Assembly (NCBI GenBank): GCA_023055505.1
Contig: JALIRH010000040.1
Span: 1,121,001-1,185,000, forward strand
Source of the DNA: Callipepla californica brunnescens
Lineage: Eukaryota; Chordata; Aves; Galliformes; Odontophoridae
DNA length: 64,000 bases
Direction: 5' to 3'
The notes beneath the pieces are model-generated. The model saw only the letters and a program-made list of their open reading frames with translations, was not told the origin of the DNA and did not search any database. Numbering within the stretch: the first letter of the stretch is position 1; each line of letters starts with the position of its first letter. A program made the translations under genes and the position numbers. Positions 35,749 through 47,745 of this stretch are shown here, piece by piece.

Positions 35749-35766
35749 GCCCCACGTTGGGCGCCA
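35749..35766 (-). other. ERV L2 primer-binding site for tRNA-Lys(CTT)
   Basis: On the minus strand it reads TGGCGCCCAACGTGGGGC, an exact 18-nt complement of the tRNA-Lys(CTT) 3' end including CCA. It is separated from the 5' LTR by six T in the provirus sense (35767-35772), more than the usual gap of a few bases. Foamy viruses also use this tRNA. Confidence 0.95.
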
Positions 35767-35772
35767 AAAAAA

Positions 35773-36347
35773 TGTCAACAGTTTACCGGGCTGGATCGGC
35801 CCGGTTCCGTGACGATTGGTGCGAGGGACCCACGGACCCACGCCCCAGGAAAGGGCAAGGAAAAAGGGAAAAGGGAAAAGGGAGATGGGCCTAGAAACAA
35901 AACAGCGGCAACGATCTGAGGAGGAAAGCTAATTTACTAAATATGATATCAGAAAGCAAAATAACAGAATATAATACAATATAATTGGAATTGAGGCTAA
36001 TGAAATCAAATAAAATGAGCAAGAGAGAGTGTCCGATAAACCGAAGGCCTTACGCTAACGCTGAAGGCGATACGGCAGCGAGCACCCACTGCTGAGTCGA
36101 TCCCGAAGGAAAGAGCGTGTCCCGTGACCGCTGAGGGTTTTTATCTGTTCCCTCTGAGCGGAAAACACGTGAAAATACAAAGCATCGCAAAGTCCTCTGG
36201 GGAATGTAGTTCTTCTTCTCTTCTGAGACAAGTATACCTGGAATTATCAATGATCTATGGAGCTGAAGTATTAGCTCTTCAACTCTCAATGCAATACATG
36301 ATGTTATGATGTGGAATACCAGTACCAAAAATCATAAAACCATGACA
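35773..36347 (-). repeat. ERV L2 5' LTR
   Basis: 575 bp, the twin of the 3' LTR, differing at one base by eye. In sense, U3 begins TGTCATGG at 36347. A GATAAAAA TATA-like box lies about 200 bp in (near 36142). U5 ends GTTGACA at 35773. It should drive the transcript. TATA use is inference. Confidence 0.96.
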
Positions 36348-36352
36348 AGTGC

Positions 36353-36989
36353 TATAGGCTTGGGGCAGAATGGCTTGAAGAGTGTATAGAGGAAAAGGAC
36401 CTGGGGGTGTTGGTTGATGCTTGGCTCAACATGAGCCCGCAGTGTGCCCAGGTGGCCAAGAAGGCCAATGGCATCCTGGCCTGTATGAGGAATAGTGTGG
36501 CCAGCAGGAGCAGGGAGGTGATCATCCCCCTGTACTCAGCTCTGGTGCGGCCGCACCTTGAGCACTGTGTTCAGTTTTGGGCCCCTCACTACAAGAGAGA
36601 CATTGAGGCCCTGGAGTGTGTTCAGAGAAGGGCAACAAAACTGGTGAGGGGTCTGGAGCACAAGTCTTACGAGGAGCGGCTGAGGGAGCTGGGATTGTTT
36701 AGTCTGGAGAAAAGGAGGCTCAGAGGAGACCTCACTGCACTCTACCACTTCCTGAAGGGAGGCTGTGGTGAGGAGGGGGTCGGCCTCTTCTCCCAGGTAA
36801 CTAATGACAGGACAAGAGGGAATGGCCACAAGTTGCGCCGGGGAAGGATTTAGATTAGATTTGAGGAAAAATTTTTTCTCTGAGAGAGTGGTCAGGCACT
36901 GGAATGGCCTGCTTAGGGAGGTGGTTGAGGCACCGTCCCTAGCGCTGTTCAAGAAGCGTTTAGATGAGGTGCTAAGGGATTTGATTTAG
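36353..36989 (+). pseudogene. CR1 ORF2, 3' half
   Basis: Continuation of the split CR1 ORF2 after L2, from [20 protein letters not shown] to the CR1 tail and the stop near 36989. An extra G near 36846, absent from the sister copy at about 24603, shifts the frame before the last ~45 codons. This is the only frame break I saw in this half. Confidence 0.9.
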
Positions 36990-37120
36990 TAGCTTAGCGG
37001 GTAGGGATGGTGGTGTGAGTATGGTTGGACTAGATGATCTTGTAGGTCCTTTCCAACCTAAGGTATCTATGAATCTATGAATAAGTTCCAGTACAATGAA
37101 ATGCAGTCCCTTTCAAAGGG

Positions 37121-37290
37121 GGGGGGTGGAGGGGTGTTGGAAAGTGTGTTCAGATTCGATGTGGGGGCTCATGAAGGTCCCCTTAACAAAGAAAATTAGA
37201 ACACTGACCACAGTGCCTGCAGGCCATGTTCTGGGGTAGCACCGATGCCTAACTTCCAGTAACCTTCGCTAAGGTGCAAGTAGACCATAC
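37121..37290. other. Unassigned gap between ERV L1 and a CR1
   Basis: About 170 bp with a G-rich start. It does not resemble the family L leader or LTR, so the right end of L1 is lost. Origin unknown. Confidence 0.4.
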
Positions 37291-39350
37291 CACAGAATCA
37301 CAGAATGGCCCAGGTTGGAAGGAACCTCAAGGATCACGAATCTCCAACTCCGTCGCCACAGGCAGGGCCACCTACCCATTTAATGCTAGACCAAGCTGCC
37401 CAGGGCCCCATCCAATCTGGCCTTCAGCTCTTCTAGGGACATTCAAAATCTCTCCAGGCAGCCTGTTCCAGCACCTCACCATTCTCACTGTAAAGAATTT
37501 CTCCCTGACATCCAGCCTACATCTTCCTTCCCTCAACTTAACAGCAGGTCAAGGGGAAATGGTTTTATCTACCCTTTCAAAGAGTTTACTCCCTCCTTGT
37601 TTATAGGACCCCTTTAGGTACTGAAATGTTGAAATTAAGTCACCCTGCAGCCTTTTTTTCTCCAGGCTGAACAAGCTCCAGCTCCCTGATCATTTTTGTG
37701 GCTCTCCCCTGGACCCTCTCCAACAGCTCTCTGTTTTTCTTGTACTGGGGGTTCCAGAGCTGGACACAATACTCCAGATGGGGCCTCACAAGAGCAGAGT
37801 AGGGAGGGATGATCACCTCCCTGTCCCTGCTGGCCACCCCTCTCTTGATGGAGCCCAGAATACCATTTGCTTTTTGAGCTGCAAGAGCGCACTGCTGGCT
37901 CATGTTAAGCTTTTCATCCATCAGAACCCCCAGGTCCTTCTCTGCAGGACCACTCCTTCCAGTCTGTATAGATGCCTGGGATTCCTCCAGTCCAAGTGCA
38001 AAACCTTGCACTTTGCCATGTTGAACCTCATCTCACCTGGGCCCACCTTTCAAGTCTTTTGAGGTCCCTCTGAATGGCACCCCTTCTTTCCACCATTTCA
38101 GCCATACCAGTCAGCTTGGTGTCATCCACAAACTTGCTGAGAGTGCACTCAATTCTGTTGTCAGTGTCTTTGATAAAGATGTTAAAGAGCACCAGCCCCA
38201 AGACAGACCCCTGGGGGACACCACTTGTTACCAGCCTCCATCTGGAGGCAGAACCACTAATCACCACCTTCTGTCTCTGGCCTTTCAACCAAATTTTTAT
38301 CCTTCAAGTGGTCTACCCATCAAATTCACATCCCTCCAATTTGGAGATAAGGATGTGGTGGGGGGACCACATCAAAGGCCTTGCTCAAGTCCAGGTAAAT
38401 GATATCAATTGCCTTCCCCTTGTCCACCAATACAGTCACTCCATCATGGAAGGCCACAAGATTGGTTAAGCATGACCTTCCCCTGGTGAAGCTGTGCTGG
38501 CTGTCTCAGATCACATGCTCATTCCTCATGTGATCAAGCATGTCATCCAGGAGGATCTGTTTCATGATCTTCCCAGGTACAGAGGTGAGACTCACCAGTA
38601 GTTCACCAGGTCTTCCTTGCTCCCTTTCTTGTAAATGGGAGTGGCGTGACCCTGCCTCCAGTCATCCAGGACCTCATCTGACAGCCACGACTTTTCAAAT
38701 ATGATGGAGGACAGCTCAGCAGCCACCTCTGCCAGCTCCTTCAGAACCCTGGGATGCACAGCATCCAGCCCCATAGACTTGTACACATTTAATCTCTTGA
38801 GGTGGTCTCAGACTTGCTCTGCCCTTCCAGTGAGGGGGGGAATTTACCGCCCTGGTCCCCACCTAGAGGTTTAGGGATGCAGGGCTCAGGGACTTGAGAA
38901 ATACTGGAATCATGGTCACCAGTGAAGACAGAGGCAAAGAACTCATTCAGTACCTCAGCCTTCTCTTTGTCCATTGAAGCCAGTTCTCCTTTTACATTTA
39001 CCAAAGGAGGTACACTTGTTTTAGCCTGTCTTTTCTGGCCAATGTACCTGTAGAATATCTTCGTGTTGTTTTTCACATCCCTCACCAAGTTCAGTTCTGC
39101 CTGTGCCTTGGCTTTCCCAATCCACATCTGCAAGTCCATACAGCAACCCTGTATTCTTCCCAGGTGACACACCCTTGTTTCCAGAGCTTGTATGCACCTT
39201 ACTTCATTCACCCTCAATGTGCCCAGCAGGTCCTTGCTAAGCCATACCTGTTTCCTACCTCCTCTGCCCACTTTCTTATTCAGAGGGATGGAGACCACCT
39301 GTGCTCTCAGAAAGGCGCCCTTGAAGAGCAGCTTTGTTCATACTTGCAAC
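37291..39350 (-). mobile_element. CR1 LINE, minus orientation, 5'-truncated
   Basis: About 2 kb CR1 with its 3' end at 37291 (plus-strand CACAGAATCACAGAATGG is the reverse of a CR1 tail). ORF2 fragments on the minus strand: 38789-39298 (IPLNKKVGRGGRKQVWLSKD, AEVLNEFFASVFTGDH), 38592-38786, 38028-38288 ([19 protein letters not shown]) and 37640-38011 ([20 protein letters not shown]). Frameshifts and stops make it dead. The upper edge is uncertain; similarity fades beyond about 39350. Confidence 0.9.
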
Positions 39351-39719
39351 TTCCAATGCCATTTTAATTTACAGATACCACTTTCTAGGTTTTCAGAGGC
39401 AAGGAGTAGAAGATTATTTTCAAGGCCAGTCTGAGATCTTACCAAGTTATCGGTGCCTGTAAATTGGATCATAAGCAGGGAGGCCTGTCTTTTCTGTAGC
39501 ATCTTCCAGGCACTGGGTCAGTTATTTCTAGGCCTTTCATTCAGGTCCCACAGGGTGTAGATAGTCCATTCCTGGGGACCACTATGCAATCCAAAGAATG
39601 AGCCCCCATTACACAGCCCATTTATCTGTGCAGATATTCAGGATACTGTCACCAGGTTCTTTGGTTATAACCACCCACATAGCTCACAGTTCTGCCCATT
39701 GGCTACTCTGACCACCCTC
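39351..39719. other. Unassigned stretch between CR1 and ERV S2
   Basis: About 370 bp with no feature I can support. It may be more of the CR1 or of the ERV, too decayed to recognise. Confidence 0.35.
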
Positions 39720-42700
39720 CCTCTTCAAATCAGATTATTTCAGTGGAGAGTTGGTGTGCCACTACTTGCCACTTGCTCAGGCTATCCTTGCTAGGACCCA
39801 TCCATATACCAAGCATCTTCAGGAAATTCCCCTTCCTGAACAGGACTCTTCTCTGGCGGAGTGACCATTGTCTCTTCTGTCATATTACTGTGATAAATCA
39901 CAGGGCCTAGGGTATTTTGAAGTTCTTCTTTTAATGAAGACAGACTACTTCTCTGGCTGAGATAAATGACCCATCATGCCACTGTCTGCTTGGGCCACCC
40001 CTGTCTTAGGAAGGTGGGTGGCATCTTTCACCAACCCCTGAATTGGCGAGGTGATCTTAACTATGACTTCAGATGTTTGGGTTATTGGCTCTACCACCTG
40101 TAAGGTGGAGTAAGCAGCTAATAACTGTCTTCCAATCATACTGTACCTTTCTTCTGCTCCATGCCAAACCTGAGAACAGAACCCAACTGGAATTCAAATG
40201 GAATTCTGGTGTTATCATAGTCCTCAGCCAAACCCATCCTGAGTGACATGGACAGTAGTTCAGCTGGAAGGGTAGGGTCAAATATACCCAGAACCTGGGT
40301 CTGTTTGACAAGTAGTTTTACTTGCTGAATGCCTTTTGTTCTGTTCTCCCCCAGTCCCATATTTGGCCTTTCTTTTTGTGACTCAAATACAAAAGCCTCA
40401 GCAGCTGTGCTAAGCAGGGAATAAAGGAACACCAGTATCCCAAATACCCAAAAATTCTTGTTCCCAGTCCCTATGACAGCAGCTACACCTGAACCTTGTC
40501 TATTATTGCACTCGGTAATACTTTGGTCTTTCCTGACCAAACTACACCCAAGAATTTCACCTACAGGCCTCGTCCTTGCACTTGTTCTGGGTTTATACCC
40601 CACCCTTTCTCTTGTAAGTGAGTTGTTAATGAGACTGCTGTCTTTTCTAATGCCTCCAGTGAGTCAGACATCAACATGATATCATCAGTATAGTACTACA
40701 GTTTAATGCTGTTAGGATTATCCCACCTTGCTAGGTCACATGCCACTAAGTTATGACAATAGGTTGGTGAACGCACAGACACTAAATGTCCACTGCACAC
40801 TTCTCAAAGTAAATTCAGACTTGCCTTGTAATTCTTCATGTACGGAAATACTGATGAATGAATTTGCCAAGTCTAAGACACAACAGTAGGTTTCTATCTT
40901 CATACTCAATGTGTGCATCAGGGAAGCAATAGTGAGCATGACTGCATGAATGGGCACTGTGACGTTATTTAATTCTCTGTAATCCACTGACATCCTTCAT
41001 GTGCCATCTGACTTCCATGCTGCCCATATGGGGAAATTATATGGACTACGTACAGGTCTTATGATCCCTACATTTTCTAGCTTCTGCATTGTTCTAGAGA
41101 TTTCCTCTTGCCCCTCCCCTTTGGGAGTCAGTACTGGTTAGCATTAGTAATCCTGAACTGATTAGGCAAGAGAATAGGCTCATGTTTCACATAGCCTCTA
41201 AACATCAATTACACTGCCAGGATATGAATACATCTCTCTCTCCCAGTCAACAGTCATCTGGAGAGTTCAACCCCATAATATGCCTGTGCCCAGTATATAC
41301 TCCAGGACTGGGGCAGTAGACATGTTACACTCCCTCAACCATGTCTGGGTTACAGGGATGGTCTGTTCTCCAAACCCACCAGTATCATCCTAACTCCTTG
41401 GATTTTGTTTGGATCATCATAAATAATTGATGTTTCTGCACCCATATCAACTAGTACCATAACTCACTGCATATTCTTTCAGGACCAAAAAAAGCCAGTT
41501 TGACATAAAGCCTCCAGTCCCATATGGGGACTCTAGGTGCAGGGGGTCTGGCATCCTGTGTCACTCTACGAACTGCACAACTGCCATATCTATTCCCTAA
41601 GGTGGCACAGGCATAGTAGTCCAGGTCACTTAAAGGCTTTTTCCTTTCACCAGGAACTACAAAATCTTCTAGGTTCTATGTTCTTGGTATTTTTCCTCAA
41701 CCCTGTTTTTTTGGGGGATATTTTGAAACTTTTGCTTGACTTCAATTGTCTTCAGAGCTGGAGGATGACATGATTGGACTGGCAATCAGTTTTAGCAAAT
41801 TAAATCCCATTAAGACATTGAACATTTGCCTTCAGGATAGCTGTTTGCCACGATCAAGAAGTCCATGGGGCAGATCTCCTGGTTTTAGTTTTGGGGAGGA
41901 CATCTGGCCCTTCTAATGTTTAGAGATTGCACCTATTTCTAAGGCACTGTGTCTCCCCCAGATCAGCCACCAATTGGGTGGTTTGTTGGATTATGGCTTC
42001 TGAGGCCATTAAAGGGTTCAGCGTGGATACTAGTATGCCATACAGGTGAGGAGGAGCTTGTTGTAGTGTGAGACCTCTCATCCCTGTTGAGAATTTAACC
42101 AGATCAGGACTCTCAGATACATCATCATAAACTGCCACATTTACTCCCCGTTCTCTAATATAATTTTGAAGTTCCTCCATTGAGGTCCACAGACCAGTAT
42201 TTATTGGAACATCGCTTATGGCTGCATGATTCTACACACCACCATTATCCATTGAATTAGAAAATTGTTTTCCTTATTGCGTATCACAGTCTTTGTCTAA
42301 GAGCTGGATGTGTGGTAATGAATGCCAGTTTAGAAATCTCAGGCCCATTAAGTATTACACTTTCAGCCCCTATATCCTATATTCTCAAGAGCCAAGTTAG
42401 TATGCTCCCTCATGGTCTCTGCTTAAATCACTGTAACAGATCCATGAGCTCAGTAGGCCTACTATTACATTCAATATCATCTGTGCTGGGGTCCACTCTT
42501 TGGGTGCCAGCCTTCCTGGTCTTCTAGGTCTTTTGAGTTATTACCGACCTTATTACTAGAAGATCTGAGATTCCCAGATAGTCTAGTTGGATTTTAGTTT
42601 GCTTGGTCTTATTTTTGTATTTGAGTTCAACTAGGCTCTAAGGATCCTGTTGATCCAAGTCCTTTTACCCTTCTAGTAATACAGAACTTAATTTCAAATG

Positions 42701-43432
42701 GTAAGTTCCATTTGAAGGTGGGGCAGTTTGCTCTGTCAATAACATTTTTTTCCCCTCCAGTTGTCTAATATAAGCTTTCAGAGTTTTAATTTCATCTTTT
42801 AATTCTTCCTCCAAGGGAAGATATGCATTAACAGTAAGTCACAACAAATTCTTTCCTCAATTGTCAGAGAGCATTGTCTTAATTTATTCAAGGCATTGGC
42901 CATTTTTGAAGGTGATTTAACAATGGGAATCATTGTCTCTTATAGGCTTCAATAACCTAAGCAGGACTTAGCCACAGGGAACCCAGAAATCCCAGGATTT
43001 CCCCCAGGAGTTCTGCTTTCAGTGCATTAACCACCTAACACGTTAATTTTTTTTTTAATGGGATCCATTCTAAATAAATACTTGCCTGGCTGACCAAGTT
43101 ACAACATGATGGAAATTACTGCAATAACAGCAGGGTGGCAAAGTCTTCAGCTGCAGCAAATGAGACCAAGTCCAAATGCAACAGCAATGAAGGAAAAGAG
43201 CTACTTACCTTTAGAAGGTCCCAGATAGGGAAGAATTCCTAGCAAGACAAGCCCTCATCTCCACTGCCAAACCTTAAATGAGGTCTGGGAAGGGGTGGAT
43301 CCTGACTCCACCCCTTCTGGTCACTCCTGTGTATTGTGTGCACCTGAGCTCCCCTGGGTTGGCCCTGCTTTCCCATCAGGTGCTCAATCACTGTTTCAGT
43401 CTGTGACTTGCTACAGCATCTTATTTAGTCAC
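39720..43432 (-). mobile_element. ERV S2: decayed family S provirus
   Basis: Minus-strand ERV remnant. From its 5' side: partial LTR (43220-43432), gag-like pieces (41920-42180, with LNPLMASEAIIQQTTQLVADLGE), protease/RT pieces (40751-40993, with MSVDYRELNNVT and LDLANSFISISVHEELQ), and RT/RNase H (40136-40603 and 39945-40139, with QLLAAYSTLQVVEPITQT). The gag and pol pieces match the S4 copy at 59055-62830. Many stops and frameshifts; no 3' LTR seen. Confidence 0.8.
43220..43432 (-). repeat. Partial 5' LTR of ERV S2
   Basis: Resembles the solo LTRs at 6094 and 45072 in the GGGTGGAGTC...CATTTAAGG core and the CAGTGATTGAGCACCTGATG block, but lacks the R/U5 part. Ends approximate. Confidence 0.65.
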
Positions 43433-45071
43433 CTAAGTGTTTGTTACAACTATACAAATCCACTGGATGCGTTTAATGTGTACTGGCCTTTCTCCTGTTC
43501 ATAACCCTTCTTGGCTATGCATATTATTGTCTATATGGATATTGACTCTGATCTCAAGAGCATCCTCAGAAGTTCTTTTATTCTACCCAAGAAAAAATCT
43601 TTATAGCTTAGCATCTGAGCAGAAAAATTAACAACTTTAACAGACCAAGATTTATCAAGGGCAAGAAAAAGGGGAAAACAATACCATTTCTTTTTTTTTT
43701 TTTTTTTTAGCATACTACAATATCAAACCTCTGAACTTTACATAAGACATTGAGGAAAGAAGCAGCCATTATAAAAAAAATGCTATTAATTCTGCACAAA
43801 TGTAACTAATTAGGCCATCGGTTCAATGAGAAAAAAATGAATAAAGCACTGCAGTGTGCAGCTTTGTATTAGTCTTTTTCTGTTCTTGAGCAAACTTGTT
43901 CTGCATGCCAGAGCCAAAAGCATTAACTGAATACAAAACCTGTTTATAAATCTAGTGCAGCATGCAACTTGATGGGTGCCACTGCTGTTTATTCTCACCT
44001 TTCTGTGTGAAATGAAGGATGGGCTCTGGTTTCAGCTGGGCTGCTCTGTCCTGAATTAAAGCTGCTAAAATTTGCTGTACTTTGAGGTCCTTACCTGGCC
44101 ATTCAGGAGACTGGGGATTAAGCTAAATGGTTCTGCTCGTTAAATGACATTGTGGAGGGAGATAGGAAGCTTGTTGGGGCTTTCAGTAGGTTATTAAGTG
44201 ATGTTTTTCCTTGCAACTAACTGGTGGAGCAGTGGGGCAAGGCTGGGGCATCAGTAGAGAACTCTGGGAGAAGGAGAGAAGCAGTTTTGTCATAGTCAGC
44301 AAGCTTATAGACAGCCTCAGCTGTGTGGGAAACCACAGCTGAATTCCTCATGTCAATGTCTTCATTTTGGTTATTGTTTGAAGGAATCTCCTTATAACCA
44401 GTTTCCAATCAAAACATCATGTACTTGATCTGAGCTTCAATACGAACATCTTGCACTACAGGGGCTGAAGTCTTCCAGTCATGTAACATAGATGAATGAC
44501 TTCGAAAAACAAATACTTAATCAAAGTTACACTCCATTTGCTTTTTGAATTTCAATTTTCTCTTTAAGTGGCTGTTTCATTGTTGTGAGAATCATTAAGA
44601 GCTATTCATGTTTTTCTTCTTGCAACTCTTTTAAAACTGAGCTCCTTTGTTATTAATGTCCCAGCAGCGGATATTCTCACTTTTCTATCCTATACTTACA
44701 GGCTTGATCCAACATTACCTGGTTTAGTTTCTTCATACAGAAACATATGTGTTGTTATTTGAACTATATGAATGTTCTAGATGTAAAGTGCCATTTCTTT
44801 CTTGTTCTATTGTTGTAATCATACATTAAGGTAACATACATTAAGGTAACAAGGCAGAGAAATTCTTCTTCTGTTATGTTGTTGTGTCAGCCAACATTTA
44901 GCCAAGGACTCAAGTAGGAAAATCACTGCTGCAAATTATGCCTAATGTGTATGGTTTTGTTTTGGTTTATGAAATAACTTTTCTGTTTGAGTGCTTCTAC
45001 CCTGCACTAAAGTATCACCATCTCAAGTAAGAGAATCACCGGCATTATCTGATAATTGTTTTAAAGCTTGG
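43433..45071. other. Intergenic, nothing recognised
   Basis: Ordinary AT-rich DNA with a T run near 43690-43709 and a 16-bp direct duplication near 44825-44850. No gene or element recognised. Confidence 0.45.
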
Positions 45072-45420
45072 TGTAGGGCAAATAACCCCAAAGAGTGGTA
45101 CTCAGAAAGAATAGCGTGGAAGACGGTATATTTCATTAGGCTTATATAGATGGTAAACAGACAACTGGCAAATAAAGAGTGGCTCACCTTTTCTGGATGG
45201 TCAAGGCTCACCAATGACTCTACAGAGGAGGGACCTCCAACAAGGGGTCCTTCCTCAGTGGTGATCAGCCCTTAAATGGGGTCTCAGAGAGGTGGAGCCA
45301 GACTCCACCCCTTCCAGTCACACAGGTGCATTGCCTTCACCTGTGCTCCTGCGGCTGACTCAGTGCACGCCTCAGGTGATCAATCAGTGGTTCAGGCTGT
45401 GATTCAACAGTTCCCATACA
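45072..45420 (-). mobile_element. Solo LTR, ERV family S (S3)
   Basis: 349 bp, minus orientation, TGTATGGGAAC start (45420) and CTACA end (45072), flanked by a perfect 5-bp target duplication CTTGG (45067-45071, 45421-45425). It aligns along its length with the solo LTR at 6094-6418, with a short extra segment in the R/U5 part. Confidence 0.92.
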
Positions 45421-47745
45421 CTTGGTAAGAAAAATGTTTTCCTTCCAACATGGATTTCTTCCAAAGCAAAAAAATACTTGTGGAAAAGCTGGACTTCTCC
45501 AGCACTTAAACTCCTGAACATGTCAGTGATAGTTTGTGTTGAAGTGATTATTGCAACATACTCAAAGCATGTTATCAAAATGTTTCGACTGAAAAACATT
45601 TGGTAACACTTCTGATAAAAGACCCTTTCAAGGCAGGATTTCATGGACACACAAACTTCAGACTTCAGAAAATAGAAAGAAATTAATATTCTCATTTTTC
45701 CCCAATAAATACTTTTAAAGAAATTTATTGTCACTATCCATCAGCGCATTAATATAGTCAACAAGGCAGGAAAAGGGCTATCTGTAGAAAGAAGTCCACC
45801 TCAACTATTTCTCTGGATTTGCCAATCTCTTCTCAGTATTGTATTATTGCGGGCAGCTCTGCCTACTTCTGTCCTCCTTCAACATTCCCAACTACAGAAA
45901 CCTCTCTGCTGTAACTTGGTCTCAGTGTCTGAAGCCTGCAGGTATAGACGTGTCCAGTTCATCTTCATGCTTTTTTCAGCAACTGAAATATCAGTCATCT
46001 TAAGTAGCTTAATACACTGTTAGGCAAGTTTCTAATGCAGGTTTGTGTCAAATTCCCATTACAAATCACTGTAGAACCATGATGGAATTTTTTTTTTTTC
46101 ATTTTCCCTTTTTGTTGTGACATTTTCCTTCTACCATTCTACCAACACAAGGAAGAACTAATTGGTAGTTTAGCAAGGTGCTTCTTACAAGTTGTTATAA
46201 AACGGAACTTAAGAAAAGGATTCAGTGTTCAGTCCCATCCTCTGGGAGTCAAAACCTGATGAGTGTTTGGCCACATGCAGGAAGGTATCGCTCTGTCTTC
46301 TCTGACAGGCATTGGTAGTATCATGTAGTGTGAAGTCATACAGAGGTTTGATGCCATAAAGAGTGTGAAGAAAGTAAGCAGGTATTCATATATGAGGATA
46401 GCACAAAGATGGCACAAAGCTTTTTTTTTTTTTTTTTTTTGTAAATAAAGTATTCATATATGTATAAGTGCTTCCAAAATATCACCTAGGTCACTGTTTT
46501 CTCATGGATGATCCATATTTTCTGGTCTGTATCATTTGGTTTTCTTACACAGAAAGCCAGCTAATGCTAGGTGAATGCTGTGTGTACACAGAGTATACAT
46601 CCACGTCTTGTAGCTTTGTGTCTGCTTTCTTGTCTGTCATTTATCATCACTAGTGTGTGTCTGCTAACAAGTAACTGTTCTGCCTAATCACAGAAGGGGC
46701 TGCCTAATGTTTTGTCACCAGGAAAGGAGGAGGAAAAGGATAGAACAGAGATGAATAATTTTAAGGAGTGAGGAATAATCAGAGGCTTTTACATGTAATT
46801 CCTGACTGTCATCACCCTAATAGCAATGGGTCTATTTGATGCCTCAATTCAGAGAGTGTGAATAGTGCTGCTTGGTGTCTTTCATGATGTATTTTTTGGT
46901 AATAACACAGTAGAATGTACAAAGCTGTATAGTAAATCTATAGAATACGCTGCCCTAGAACAATTAAGTGACACTCAACCCAGTTACATCAATGGTGGTG
47001 TCCTCTGTTTGGGCTGCTGAAAAGTCAGACTGATGACATGTTAAGGGTGTCTGCTAAACCAGAATATTCAAGGGACTAGATAGAAACAATAGCCCTATGA
47101 AAATACATTGAATTTAATAACAGTTGTTTTGCTTTTCTTTTTTTTCTTTTTTCTTTTTTTTTTCTTTTTTTTTCTCTGCTCATTTTGAATTGTTTCTTAT
47201 GGGAGCCAGCTTTTGCTGCACAAGGCAGCAGGAATGGAGGGACAATGGAATTGCAGCTAAGTGAAATATATTCTTCCTGCAGTTTCTCTGATGCTTTCCT
47301 GGAACTGGTAAGAGAAATGGGGTATATCCCACAGAATGCAACATGTGCTTGTGCTCATATTGCATGCACAATGACTATGTAGGGCGGCTCTTAAAAGCAC
47401 TCATTAAACTCATATTAATTTCAGTGAGCTTTTGACCAGCTCTAAGCTGAAGCCCATGCCTTTGATGAATATGGTAGATACATTTTAATATCACTTTTAA
47501 ATAATTCCAAAACCCCCAGCGTTCATTTCTTATATTACAGCAGTCTTTGTTAGAAGTAATTTCTCATGCCATACAAGCTGGAAGGTGACTGAAGTTGCTG
47601 AAGCAGATGAAAGAAAGCATTATCCTGTCTTTCTTCCTAAGAAAGTATCTCTTCAGTTGGCCTAGTCTTGAGGAATCATTCAACTCTGGGTTACAGTGTT
47701 GGTGGAACAGAGCAATCTTAACTGATGTGACAGCTCGTACTAAGA
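45421..47745. other. Intergenic, nothing recognised
   Basis: No gene recognised. T-rich runs occur near 46087-46100, 46419-46440 and 47140-47175. Confidence 0.45.

Larger units (their letters stand above)
31038..36347 (-). mobile_element. ERV L2: young, env-less family L provirus
   Basis: Complete provirus structure, 5.3 kb, minus orientation: 5' LTR 35773-36347, PBS 35749-35766, gag-like frame 35543-34548, pol frame 34547-31725, polypurine tract about 31613-31630, 3' LTR 31038-31612. A 5-bp target duplication AGTGC flanks it (31033-31037, 36348-36352) inside a CR1. The LTRs are both 575 bp and differ at one base by eye, so the insertion is very recent. No env is seen: pol ends about 110 bp before the 3' LTR. 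Compared with L1 it lacks a capsid/nucleocapsid-like stretch and part of protease/RT, so it probably cannot replicate alone. Confidence 0.96.
29753..37081 (+). mobile_element. CR1 LINE inserted in ERV L1, itself split by ERV L2
   Basis: A 5'-truncated CR1, about 2.0 kb when the ERV inside (31038-36347) is left out. It sits in the L1 gag N-terminus; TAAGT lies on both sides (29747-29751 and 37082-37086). ORF2 is visible before L2 (29774-31037) and after it (36348-36989), followed by a 3' UTR ending in GAATCTATGAA. The two halves match the uninterrupted CR1 at 23239-24875, which fixes the insertion point of L2 inside a cysteine-tyrosine codon pair of ORF2. Confidence 0.95.
22867..37120 (-). mobile_element. 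ERV L1: old family L provirus broken by two CR1 insertions
   Basis: Decayed provirus on the minus strand. From its 3' side: pol end and 3' UTR (22867-23238), CR1 insertion (23239-24875), rest of pol and protease (24876-27745), capsid/nucleocapsid-like gag (27746-28740), heptad-repeat gag (28740-29560), gag N-terminus to 29752, CR1 insertion (29753-37081, itself holding ERV L2), then a last ~40 bp of gag N-terminus (37082-37120). No proper LTR remains at either end; only an inverted U3 piece lies at the left. Compared with L2 it keeps the protease/RT and capsid stretches L2 has lost, so it is the window's best guide to the full gene order. Many frame breaks make it inactive. Confidence 0.9.
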
